A stretch of 9,636 nt of DNA from contig JAEZJB010000344.1 of assembly GCA_023415845.1 (NCBI GenBank), forward strand, positions 1 to 9,636. The letters are read 5' to 3'. Each line of letters begins with the position of its first letter. Position 1 is the first letter of the stretch. This DNA comes from Chloroflexota bacterium. GTDB taxonomy: Bacteria; Chloroflexota; Chloroflexia; Thermomicrobiales; UBA6265. Shown one piece after another: positions 1 to 6,708 of this stretch. Under the pieces are notes generated by a model. It ran no database searches. It was given only the letters and a program-made list of their open reading frames with translations, and was not told where the DNA came from. Both the position numbers and the translations under genes were made by a program.

Positions 1-1426
1 GCGCCAGCTTTCCTGCCTCGCTGAAGGTTGGCACGGGATAATTCCCGGTCAGGCAACCGGTGCAGAATCCCTGCTCACCCTTACCGATGGCGCGGAAGAG
101 TCCGTCCAGCGAAAGATACCCGATGGAGTCGGCTCCGATATGTCGTCCGATTTCGGGAACCGTCATGCGAGCGGCGATCAGTTCTTCCTTCTTGGCGAGA
201 TCCACGCCGAGATAGCAGGGCCAGATCATCGGAGGCGCATGCACCCGCATGTGCACTTCTTTTGCGCCCGCCTGGCGAATCAGGTTCACTACCGGGCCAC
301 TGGTCGTGCCGCGCACGATGGTGTCGTCGACCAGGATCACTCGCTTGCCCTCAACGGCTTCGGGCAGGACGTTAAACTTGAGGGAGACACCGGTGGAACG
401 AAGCCGCTGGTCGGGCTGGATGAAGGTGCGGCCGATGTAGCGGTTCTTGATGAGGGCTTCCTGGTAGGGAATGCCGGAGTAGCGAGCGTAGCCGATGGCG
501 GCCGGAGTGGCGGAGTCAGGCAACCCAATGACCACATCGGCGTCGACGGGGGTCTCCTTCGCGAGCTCGGCTCCCATTCGCTGGCGCATCATGTGCAGCC
601 GGTCGCCCTTGATTTCGCTGTCGGGTCGGGCGAAGTAAATCAACTCGAAGAGACACAGGGCGTGGTGTTCGGGAATGCCCGTCCCGTGACTGAACAGTCC
701 ATCGGCTCCGATCTCGACAATCTCGCCTGGCTCGACTTCTCGCTCGAATGCCGCGCCGATGGTCATCAGTGCCGACGACTCCGACGCAACCACCCAGTGG
801 GACCCAATCCGGCCAAGGCACAGCGGCCGAACTCCCAGCGGGTCGCGCACGGCAAAGAGCTGGGTATCGGTCATCACTGCGAGGCTGAACGCTCCTACCA
901 TCCGGGGCATGGCGTTCCGGATTTTCTCGGCGACGGTGATGCCGGGCGCACGGGCGATCACCCGGGCGAGGATCTCGGAATCGGTTGTAGTCTCGAAGAC
1001 CTCCCCCTCCTTCTCCAGTTCCAGGCGGAGGGCGAGCGCGTTGGTGAGGTTGCCATTGTGCGAGATGGCCAGTTCACCGAGGTCACTCTGGACACGCATC
1101 GGGCCAGCGTTGCAGACGCTGTTCGAGCCGGCAGTGGAGTAGCGCGTGTGGCCGATGGCGAGGTAGCCGGAGAGATCCTTCAGGTCCTCCTCATCGAACG
1201 CCTGGGAGACGAGCCCGAGGCTGGTGTGGCTGGCAATGTGATGGCCATCGGACGTCGCGATACCGGCGCTCTCCTGTCCCCGATGCTGCAGCGCGTAGAG
1301 CGCGAAGAACGTGATGCGCGCCACATCCTCACCGGGAGCATAGACGCCGAACACCCCACATTCTTCATGCGGTTTGTCCATTTCGTCGAGGCGTTCGTAT
1401 GGAGGCAGGGGATTGATGTATTCCAT
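1..1426 (-). CDS. purF: Amidophosphoribosyltransferase PurF, 3' end cut by the window edge
   Basis: Glutamine PRPP amidotransferase catalyses the first committed step of de novo purine synthesis (PRPP + glutamine to 5-phosphoribosylamine) in the cytoplasm. The ATG at 1426 begins MEYINPLPPYERLDEM, followed by PHEECGVFGVY, where Cys23 is the Ntn-hydrolase nucleophile. The 22 residues before it look like a cleaved propeptide. The glutaminase domain continues with GHTRYSTAGSN. The C-terminal phosphoribosyltransferase domain has the PRPP loop VILVDDTIVRGT at residues 363-374. Cys258, Cys404, Cys455 and Cys458 (the last two in FCTGC) match the four [4Fe-4S] ligands of the Bacillus-type enzyme. 475 codons are visible, ending FSEAGKLA, so only a few C-terminal residues should be missing. 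It lies 52 bases after purL, presumably cotranscribed. A GGGAGG ribosome binding site lies 11 bases before the ATG. An ATG at codon 16 is a less likely start because it lacks one. Identification is very secure. Confidence 0.97.
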   Translation of the reverse strand, partial: MEYINPLPPYERLDEMDKPHEECGVFGVYAPGEDVARITFFALYALQHRGQESAGIATSDGHHIASHTSLGLVSQAFDEEDLKDLSGYLAIGHTRYSTAGSNSVCNAGPMRVQSDLGELAISHNGNLTNALALRLELEKEGEVFETTTDSEILARVIARAPGITVAEKIRNAMPRMVGAFSLAVMTDTQLFAVRDPLGVRPLCLGRIGSHWVVASESSALMTIGAAFEREVEPGEIVEIGADGLFSHGTGIPEHHALCLFELIYFARPDSEIKGDRLHMMRQRMGAELAKETPVDADVVIGLPDSATPAAIGYARYSGIPYQEALIKNRYIGRTFIQPDQRLRSTGVSLKFNVLPEAVEGKRVILVDDTIVRGTTSGPVVNLIRQAGAKEVHMRVHAPPMIWPCYLGVDLAKKEELIAARMTVPEIGRHIGADSIGYLSLDGLFRAIGKGEQGFCTGCLTGNYPVPTFSEAGKLA

Positions 1427-1434
1427 GAGGGGCG

Positions 1435-1448
1435 AGGCCTCCCGGCCT
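1435..1448 (-). promoter_or_regulatory. Hairpin overlapping the purF ribosome binding site
   Basis: In the purL-purF spacer the mRNA reads AGGCC-GGGA-GGCCU: a perfect 5-bp GC-rich stem closed by a four-base GGGA loop, which fits the GNRA tetraloop pattern. The loop and 3' arm contain the GGGAGG Shine-Dalgarno sequence (1438-1443) for the purF ATG at 1426. The structure is read directly from sequence. That it tunes purF translation is inference, and a stem this short could also be chance in GC-rich DNA. Confidence 0.4.
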
Positions 1449-1478
1449 GAATGATGGGATCCGCGATCGACTGGTTGA

Positions 1479-3692
1479 TCAGGCAACGTTTCCGACAACG
1501 TCGCTGGCGAGCTGCAGCCCGGATGCTCGGGCCGAATTGATGACTTCGATGGAGACTGGCGCCGAACCGCCAAGTATCAGTTCCGAACCGCCCACCTCAC
1601 CAATGCGGACGATCGGCATGCTGGCCTGCGAGGCTACCTGCTCGATCGACGACCGGTGCTGTGGCGACGCCGCGACGATGGCCCGGCTGGCGCTCTCACC
1701 AAACCAGCGGGCGTCGATGCGGCGGTCGAAGGTGTTCACCTCAACTGTCGCGCCAAGCTCGGACCTCGACGCCATTTCGGCCAGTGCAACAGCCAGACCA
1801 CCTGAAGACACGTCGTGAACGCCGGTGACACTGCCGGTCGCTACCAGGGCGCGGACGAATTGCTGAAGCTGGCGCTCCTGGTCGAAATCGATCGATGGCG
1901 GACTACCAGCCTTGAGACCATGCACGATTTCGAGGTAATCGCTTGCCTCGATGGACGGGACAGCATGCCCGAGCAGGTAGATATCGTCTCCCTCCTGCCA
2001 GGTAATGCCCACCGAGGTCGTGACATCGTCGATGACCCCGACACAGCCGACCATCGGTGTCGGCTGGATGGGCTTGCCATCCGTCTCGTTATACAGGCTG
2101 ACGTTGCCGCTCACGATTGGCACGCCGAGTTCGCGGCAGGCATCGGCCATGCCCGCGACGGCGCGGGACAGTTGCCAGTTGGCCGGTGACCGTTCCGGAT
2201 TGCCAAAGTTGAGGCAGTTGGTCAAGCCGAGAGGTCGTCCACCAACGGCGCTCACATTACGGGTCGATTCGACAATCGCGTGCTGGGCACCGAGATAGGG
2301 ATCGAGTTCGCAATATCGGGAGTTGCAATCCATGGTGATCGCGATGCCCTCCGGATGTCCCTTGATGCGGAGCACCGCTGCATCCGCGTCACCCGGGCCA
2401 GCGACGGTGTTGGTCAGGATGGTGTGATCGTACTGCTCCCAGACTTCCCGCCGGCTGCCGAGGTTGGCGTTGGCGAGAAGGTCGATGAGCCGCTCGCCAA
2501 CCTGCGTCTCGTCAATATCGGGGATGGTAGAGAGGTCGAGCATGCGCCGTGCCCGGATGTCGTCCGGCTCGATTGCGTCGATCTCGTAGGTTGGGCACTC
2601 ATCGATGAAGAGCGACACCGGAACTTCGACTTCGATCGAGTTCCCGTCACGGATCCGGACGATCCCGTCGTCGGTGATGCGGCCAATCTGCGCTGCGGAG
2701 AGCGACCACTTCTCAAGGACAGAGGCGATCTCGTCATAGCGTTCGGGCGGCGCCACGAGCACCATCCGCTCCTGGCTTTCGCTGAGCATGACTTCGTAGG
2801 CGGTCATGCCGGTCTCACGGCGGGGCACAAGTGCAACGTCGATATCGACGCCGACACCGCCGCGGCTGGCGCACTCAACGATGGAACTCGTCAGGCCGGC
2901 GGCGCCGAGATCCTGCATGGCGACCACCGCGTCACCCTGCAGGAGTTCAAGGCAGGCTTCGAGCAACTGCTTCTCAAGGAAGGGGTTACCGACCTGGACA
3001 ACTCCGCGATGGGAGGATTCGGGATCGTCGACCGAGGCGAAGGTGGCCCCGTGCAGCCCATCGCGACCGGTCTCGGCACCGATGAGCACGACGATGTTGC
3101 CAACCCCACTGGCCTTGGCGCGGACAATACCGTCGTCCCGGACCAGGCCGACACACATGGCATTGACGATGGGATTGCCGTTGTAGCTGGCATCGAACGA
3201 GAGCTCGCCACCAACTGTAGGGATGCCGAGACAGTTGCCGTAGCCACCGATGCCCGCCACCACGTTGTTGAACAGGTAGCGATTGCGCCGATCGTCGAGT
3301 TCGCCAAACCGGAGGCCATCGAGGATGGCCACAGGACGGGCGCCCATGGTGAAGATATCGCGGACGATACCGCCAACACCCGTGGCAGCCCCCTCATACG
3401 GCTCGACGGCACTCGGGTGATTGTGGGATTCGACCTTGAATACGGCAGCGAGCCCGTTGCCAAGATCGACGGCACCCGCGTTCTCGCCGGGCCCCTGCAG
3501 CACCCAGGGGGCACTCGTCGGCAACTGCTTCAGCAACGGGCGGGAGTGCTTGTAGCCACAATGCTCGCTCCACATTGCACCGAACATGCCCAACTCGACC
3601 GGGCGAGGTTCACGCCCGAGGAGTTCGACGATCTGTGCATACTCCTCGTCGCTCAGCGCAACTTCACGCCACGGATGCTCACGACTGGTCAA
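1479..3692 (-). CDS. purL: Phosphoribosylformylglycinamidine synthase subunit PurL
   Basis: PurL is the ATP-dependent synthetase subunit of FGAM synthase (FGAR + glutamine + ATP to FGAM), the fourth purine step. In the short-form family it works with PurS and the glutaminase PurQ, neither of which is in this window. From the TTG at 3692 it is 737 residues, close to the roughly 740 of Bacillus PurL. MWSEHCGYKHS (active-site His44), ESHNHP (His92), GAATGVGGIVRDIFTMGARP and MQDLGAAGL mark the first AIRS-like half. DCNSRY, LNFGNPE and GNVSLYNE mark the second. I chose TTG because AGGGAG lies 7 bases upstream and the conserved region (VALSDEEYAQIVELLGR) begins about ten residues later. An ATG at 3743 (754 residues) is the alternative but has no ribosome binding site. 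The frame stays open upstream to 4388, but that part does not resemble PurL. Function is secure; the exact start is not. Confidence 0.96.
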   Translation of the reverse strand: MTSREHPWREVALSDEEYAQIVELLGREPRPVELGMFGAMWSEHCGYKHSRPLLKQLPTSAPWVLQGPGENAGAVDLGNGLAAVFKVESHNHPSAVEPYEGAATGVGGIVRDIFTMGARPVAILDGLRFGELDDRRNRYLFNNVVAGIGGYGNCLGIPTVGGELSFDASYNGNPIVNAMCVGLVRDDGIVRAKASGVGNIVVLIGAETGRDGLHGATFASVDDPESSHRGVVQVGNPFLEKQLLEACLELLQGDAVVAMQDLGAAGLTSSIVECASRGGVGVDIDVALVPRRETGMTAYEVMLSESQERMVLVAPPERYDEIASVLEKWSLSAAQIGRITDDGIVRIRDGNSIEVEVPVSLFIDECPTYEIDAIEPDDIRARRMLDLSTIPDIDETQVGERLIDLLANANLGSRREVWEQYDHTILTNTVAGPGDADAAVLRIKGHPEGIAITMDCNSRYCELDPYLGAQHAIVESTRNVSAVGGRPLGLTNCLNFGNPERSPANWQLSRAVAGMADACRELGVPIVSGNVSLYNETDGKPIQPTPMVGCVGVIDDVTTSVGITWQEGDDIYLLGHAVPSIEASDYLEIVHGLKAGSPPSIDFDQERQLQQFVRALVATGSVTGVHDVSSGGLAVALAEMASRSELGATVEVNTFDRRIDARWFGESASRAIVAASPQHRSSIEQVASQASMPIVRIGEVGGSELILGGSAPVSIEVINSARASGLQLASDVVGNVA

Positions 3693-3694
3693 GC

Positions 3695-3705
3695 GACAGC
3701 TCCCT
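3695..3705 (-). promoter_or_regulatory. Ribosome binding site that favours the TTG start of purL
   Basis: On the minus strand AGGGAG (3700-3705) is followed by seven bases and then TTG at 3692-3690, good Shine-Dalgarno geometry. The in-frame ATG at 3743 is preceded by CGTTTTCCGCCAC, with nothing complementary to the 16S rRNA tail at a useful distance. This is the main reason for placing the start at 3692. Confidence 0.5.
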
Positions 3706-3813
3706 GGATGCAAGATGGAATGTGTATCGACACTGGAAGACATGTGGCGGAAAACGGCCCATCCATTTTCCGGGCGCGCAGCGGGACGCACACCAACGAG
3801 CCACGTTGCTGGA

Positions 3814-3822
3814 ATGGTAGCA
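3814..3822 (-). promoter_or_regulatory. Candidate extended -10 promoter for purL-purF
   Basis: The minus strand reads TG-C-TACCAT at 3822-3814, matching the extended -10 pattern TGnTAnnnT of the primary sigma factor. No good -35 hexamer lies 16-18 bases upstream, which extended -10 promoters tolerate. Transcription would start near 3807, about 64 bases before the ATG at 3743 and 115 before the TTG at 3692. The call rests on pattern only. Confidence 0.35.
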
Positions 3823-3840
3823 TCCTCCCCTTTGGACTGG

Positions 3841-3861
3841 GGATAGTGGCGCCACCGATCC
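3841..3861. repeat. Dyad upstream of the purL promoter, possible operator
   Basis: A perfect 10-bp palindrome, GTGGCGCCAC (3846-3855), is flanked by GGAT (3841-3844) and ATCC (3858-3861), extending the symmetry with a one-base offset. It lies just upstream of the candidate purL -10, roughly at -34 to -54 from the inferred start. This is a plausible position for a DNA-binding regulator. It does not resemble the Bacillus PurBox as I recall it. The dyad is visible in the sequence; the function is a guess. Confidence 0.3.
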
Positions 3862-3894
3862 AGGCAGGTTTGCCGTCGCCACATAATCGCCCTG

Positions 3895-3919
3895 CAAAAA
3901 CTCACAAACTCAAAAACTC
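3895..3919. repeat. Short A-tract direct repeat
   Basis: CAAAAACTC occurs at 3895-3903 and again at 3911-3919, a 16-base period, with a shorter CAAACTC copy between them at 3905-3911. It is the most AT-rich patch in the window. It could bend DNA or act as an upstream element for the purL direction, but it may have no function. Confidence 0.35.
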
Positions 3920-4115
3920 CGTCGCGGTGCCGATTTCGCTGATTTGGTGGGGTTTTCGAGACGCAAGTTCGTGCGAGATTCCCGCGGTTTCCCGCCGAGT
4001 TCCGGCAAGAAATCTCGTCTCCTGGCGCAAACTCCAGAATCGCAGTTTGATCCGGCGACCAGATCGGTGGAAGCCGACACTTAACGTACGCATCGAACGG
4101 CCGAAATCCCGCCAC

Positions 4116-4154
4116 CTGGTGAGAAACTGGTGAGTCAATCGTGTCACCAGTTTC
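4116..4154. repeat. CTGGTGA box cluster with a perfect 11-bp inverted repeat
   Basis: GAAACTGGTGA (4123-4133) and its exact reverse complement TCACCAGTTTC (4144-4154) are separated by ten bases. A further direct copy of CTGGTGAG lies at 4116-4123, 11 bases before the copy at 4127-4134. Two direct copies and one inverted copy of the same core in 39 bases look like a protein-binding array. No T-run follows on either strand, so it is not a typical intrinsic terminator. It lies about 150-200 bases upstream of the candidate pcrA promoter. Confidence 0.5.
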
Positions 4155-4303
4155 CGAGTCCAAGGTTGGAGGACGTGTCATCCCAACCGTTCGGGTGATG
4201 GACCTGCAGGCATTCGCGCACTGCCACCGCCGAGGTATCGGGCAGGATAGCGATGCCGCCACCGCCGTGCCTCTCACGGCCCACCCGGTCGAAAGAGGCC
4301 CGG

Positions 4304-4312
4304 TGCTACACT
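4304..4312 (+). promoter_or_regulatory. Candidate extended -10 promoter for pcrA-dgt-dnaG
   Basis: TG-C-TACACT at 4304-4312 is a good extended -10 element (consensus TGnTATAAT). The sequence 16-18 bases upstream is GC-rich with no clear -35. Transcription would start near 4319, giving a leader of about 59 bases before the GTG at 4378. It is the best promoter-like motif I found upstream of pcrA. Confidence 0.45.
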
Positions 4313-4323
4313 CGGAGAGAACA

Positions 4324-4338
4324 GAACCCACCGGGTTC
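4324..4338. repeat. GAACCC-ACC-GGGTTC palindrome just downstream of the pcrA -10
   Basis: A perfect 6-bp inverted repeat with a 3-base spacer begins 12 bases after the candidate -10, so it would cover about +6 to +20 of the transcript. This is a typical place for a repressor operator, and it can also be read as GAAC-N7-GTTC. It could equally form a short hairpin in the leader RNA. No regulator can be assigned from the sequence alone. Confidence 0.4.
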
Positions 4339-4367
4339 ACTCCCCACGAATCGACCATTTCAAGCTC

Positions 4368-4377
4368 AGGACAGACT
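4368..4377 (+). promoter_or_regulatory. Ribosome binding site that sets the GTG start of pcrA
   Basis: AGGA at 4368-4371 is followed by a six-base spacer and GTG at 4378. The longer in-frame start at 4141 lies inside the inverted repeat and upstream of the candidate promoter, so it would be outside the mRNA. This supports the short form of the protein. Confidence 0.5.
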
Positions 4378-6708
4378 GTGGAAGGCATTATTTCCGAACC
4401 CGCAACCGCCCGATTGCTGCACGGACTAAATGCCGATCAGCAGCGGGCAGTCACCACCACCGAAGGACCGGTCCTCGTGGTGGCCGGACCCGGCTCCGGG
4501 AAGACCAGGGTGCTCACCCACCGCATTGCCTGGCTGATCGAGGAGGTCGGCGCAGCGCCTGGCCAGATTCTGGCGGTGACCTTCACGAACAAGGCGGCGG
4601 CAGAGATGCGCGCCCGGATCGACCGGCTGATCGGCGACAACGCGACGAACGGGCTGGTGATGGGCACCTTCCACTCGTTCGGCGTGCGCGTGCTGCGCCA
4701 GAACCCGGGTGTGGTAGCGGACCGGATCGGCCTGCTGCCGAACTTCCTGATCTATGACAGTGACGACCAGATCGACATTGTGAAAAGTGCGCTGAAGGTC
4801 CTCAACCTCGACCCGAAGCATTACGCACCGCGCCGGATGCTGAGCGGCATCTCGCGGGCGAAGAACATGTTGCTGACGCCGGACGAGCTGGCCAACGAGG
4901 CGGCCTCCCACGACGACGAAGTGGTGGTGCGGGTCTATCGCGAGTACGAGCGCGAGTTGCGGCAATCGAACGCCGTGGACTTCGACGACCTGCTCGGACT
5001 GCCACTCCGTCTGTTCGATGAAGACGACCGCCTGCTCCAGCGCTACCAGGAACAGTTCCGCTATATCCTGGTCGACGAGTACCAGGACACCAACAAAGTG
5101 CAATACGTGCTGGTCACCGCGCTCGCCGGTCACTGGAACAATCTCTTCGTGGTGGGAGATCCCGACCAGTCGATCTACGGGTGGCGACAGGCCGACATCA
5201 CGAACATCCTCAACTTCAAGGATGACTTCCCCGACACGACCGAAATCCACCTGGAAACGAACTATCGATCGACCCGCCACATCGTTCACGCGGCCGATCG
5301 GCTGATTCGCGACAACAGCCAACGAATTGACCGACGCATTCGGACGGACAACCCGGAAGGCGAGCCGATCTCACTGCGGGAGCTCGCGGACCAGCACCAT
5401 GAGGCCCAGTTCATCGTCTCCGAGATCCGGCGGCTGCTGAATACGGGCAAGTACCGTGGTGACGACATCGCGATCATGTACCGCACGACGGCCCAGAGTC
5501 GTGTGATCGAAGAAGCGTTCCGGATCACCGACATTCCGTACCGGATCGTCGGCGGGGTCCGCTTCTACGAGCGTCGTGAAGTGAAGGATGTGCTCGCGGT
5601 GCTGCGATTGCTGCACAACCCGTACGACCGCATTTCCTTCGAGCGAGTGATCAACAATCTTCCACTGGGGCGGGGTTTCGGACCGCGGGCGCTCGAAGCG
5701 GCCGAGGAGTGGGCCTCAAGCCATGGAAGGCCGATCATCGACGCCTTCCTCGCCGTGGTGCCGGGGCTGAAGCCGGTCGATGGCGATGTACCAGCGTTCT
5801 CCGGACCGGGGCGTACCGCGGCAGAACGGATCGGGACGGTGCTCGGAACTCTTCGTGAGCGAGCGCAAACCGCGAGCCTCGCCGAACTGTTCGACGCGAT
5901 TGTCGAGCAAACGGGCTACCGGGAATCGCTCAAGGGCACGGAAGAAGACCTGGAACGCTGGGCCAACCTTTTGGAGCTTCGGGCCGACCTCGAGCGATAT
6001 GACGCCGTCGACCCGGTCGAGGCGCTGGCTGTCTACCTCGAACAGGTTTCACTGATCGCCGATGTCGACTCGATGAAGGACGACCAGCAGGGCCAGGTCA
6101 CGCTGATCACCCTCCACTCGGCGAAGGGACTGGAGTTCCCGGTGGTGTTCGTGGCGGGCATCGAGGAAGGGCTGCTGCCGATCAGTCGCGCGATCGAGGC
6201 CGAAGCGTTTGACAAGACGGCGCTGGAAGAGGAACGTCGCCTCTTCTACGTTGGTGTCACCCGGGCCGAGAAACTGCTGTACCTGACCTACGCGGCAAGC
6301 CGGATGACGTACGGGCGGTATCAGTCTGGAGTTGCATCGAGGTTCCTCGACGCGATTCCAGTTGAAAACATGCGGCGGGTCGGCCGCTCGCAGTCGGGCA
6401 AATCGACTGGATCGAGCGGCCGCCTGGACGGCGTGCGCCGCGGATCGCTCGCCAGCCAGGTTTCGAGCACGTACAGCAGTTCATCATTTGGCCGCCCGAC
6501 CTCGGATGGGCTCTCCGACAGCGCCCCGGCGAAAGTGACCATCCCCGACTTTGAGCCAGGCCAGAAAGTCTTCCACCCCAAGTTTGGCGAGGGCCAGGTG
6601 CTGGAGGTGCTCGACCGGCGGGAGGACAAGGAAGTCGTGGTTGCCTTCGTGAGGGTGGGCACCAAGCGGCTGATGGCCAGCCTTGCCCGGATGGATGTGA
6701 TCTCGTGA
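4378..6708 (+). CDS. pcrA: UvrD/PcrA-family ATP-dependent 3'-5' DNA helicase
   Basis: This superfamily 1A helicase unwinds DNA in repair and replication-fork rescue using ATP. From the GTG at 4378 it is 776 residues, somewhat longer than typical PcrA (about 720-740). Visible motifs in order: Q-motif LNADQQRAV (17-25), Walker A AGPGSGKT (36-43), motif Ia TFTNKAAAEM, Walker B VDEYQDTN (232-239), motif III GDPDQSIYGWRQA (260-272), motif IV ETNYRSTRHI, motif V TLHSAKGLEFPVVF and motif VI VGVTRAEKLLYL (Arg629). After a Ser/Gly-rich linker, the C-terminus carries the Tudor-like segment PGQKVFHPKFGEGQV typical of PcrA, which in studied relatives contacts RNA polymerase. I chose GTG because AGGA (4368-4371) lies six bases upstream and homology begins just after. 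The frame is open back to 4141, but that extension looks non-coding. The gene overlaps dgt by four bases. UvrD and PcrA names are interchangeable here. Confidence 0.95.
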   Translation: MEGIISEPATARLLHGLNADQQRAVTTTEGPVLVVAGPGSGKTRVLTHRIAWLIEEVGAAPGQILAVTFTNKAAAEMRARIDRLIGDNATNGLVMGTFHSFGVRVLRQNPGVVADRIGLLPNFLIYDSDDQIDIVKSALKVLNLDPKHYAPRRMLSGISRAKNMLLTPDELANEAASHDDEVVVRVYREYERELRQSNAVDFDDLLGLPLRLFDEDDRLLQRYQEQFRYILVDEYQDTNKVQYVLVTALAGHWNNLFVVGDPDQSIYGWRQADITNILNFKDDFPDTTEIHLETNYRSTRHIVHAADRLIRDNSQRIDRRIRTDNPEGEPISLRELADQHHEAQFIVSEIRRLLNTGKYRGDDIAIMYRTTAQSRVIEEAFRITDIPYRIVGGVRFYERREVKDVLAVLRLLHNPYDRISFERVINNLPLGRGFGPRALEAAEEWASSHGRPIIDAFLAVVPGLKPVDGDVPAFSGPGRTAAERIGTVLGTLRERAQTASLAELFDAIVEQTGYRESLKGTEEDLERWANLLELRADLERYDAVDPVEALAVYLEQVSLIADVDSMKDDQQGQVTLITLHSAKGLEFPVVFVAGIEEGLLPISRAIEAEAFDKTALEEERRLFYVGVTRAEKLLYLTYAASRMTYGRYQSGVASRFLDAIPVENMRRVGRSQSGKSTGSSGRLDGVRRGSLASQVSSTYSSSSFGRPTSDGLSDSAPAKVTIPDFEPGQKVFHPKFGEGQVLEVLDRREDKEVVVAFVRVGTKRLMASLARMDVIS

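Larger units (their letters stand above)
3693..4377. other. Divergent purL/pcrA intergenic region without a convincing gene
   Basis: This stretch of about 685 bases separates the two divergent operons. Its GC content is visibly lower than in the flanking genes, with AT-rich patches near 3895-3960. Frames are open across parts of it on both strands, but none shows a recognisable domain. In a 19-codon sample of the frame in register with purL (3839 down to 3783), only 10 codons end in G or C, unlike the strong G/C third-position bias of the real genes. It contains the candidate promoters and inverted repeats listed separately. I saw no tRNA-like cloverleaf and no stem followed by a T-run. Confidence 0.7.

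Noticed and set aside
140..1450. Long plus-strand open frame (436 codons)
   Set aside because: It is the antisense of purF, whose minus-strand translation shows all catalytic and cluster residues. The plus frame has no recognisable domain.
3957..4021. Riboswitch-like alternative stems (GAGACG/CGTCTC and CGAGATT/AATCTCG)
   Set aside because: Two short stems share bases 4016-4017, but both lie upstream of the candidate promoters on either strand and are short enough to be chance.
2280..4133. Long plus-strand open frame (617 codons)
   Set aside because: Most of it is antisense to purL and the rest crosses the intergenic region. Its D/G/V-rich translation is typical of an antisense shadow in GC-rich DNA.
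3902..4147. Possible 81-residue minus-strand protein in the intergenic region
   Set aside because: It has a GTG start inside the inverted repeat, Arg/Thr/Ser/Phe-rich composition and no known domain. Its left end is in the A-tract patch, and nothing distinguishes it from chance.
4123..4154. Intrinsic terminator
   Set aside because: The stem is not followed by a T-run on either strand, and no gene ends nearby to need one.
4141..4377. 79-codon in-frame extension of PcrA from a GTG at 4141
   Set aside because: The extension precedes the candidate promoter, has no helicase-like sequence, and the start lies in the inverted repeat. The GTG at 4378 has a proper ribosome binding site.
3693..4377. 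LexA-type SOS box, tRNA or CRISPR repeats
   Set aside because: By eye I found no GAAC-N4-GTTC site, no cloverleaf with a GGTTCGAATCC-like T-arm and no regularly spaced repeats.
4426..5322. Minus-strand open frame (298 codons) opposite pcrA
   Set aside because: It lies entirely antisense to the conserved helicase motifs and has no recognisable protein similarity.
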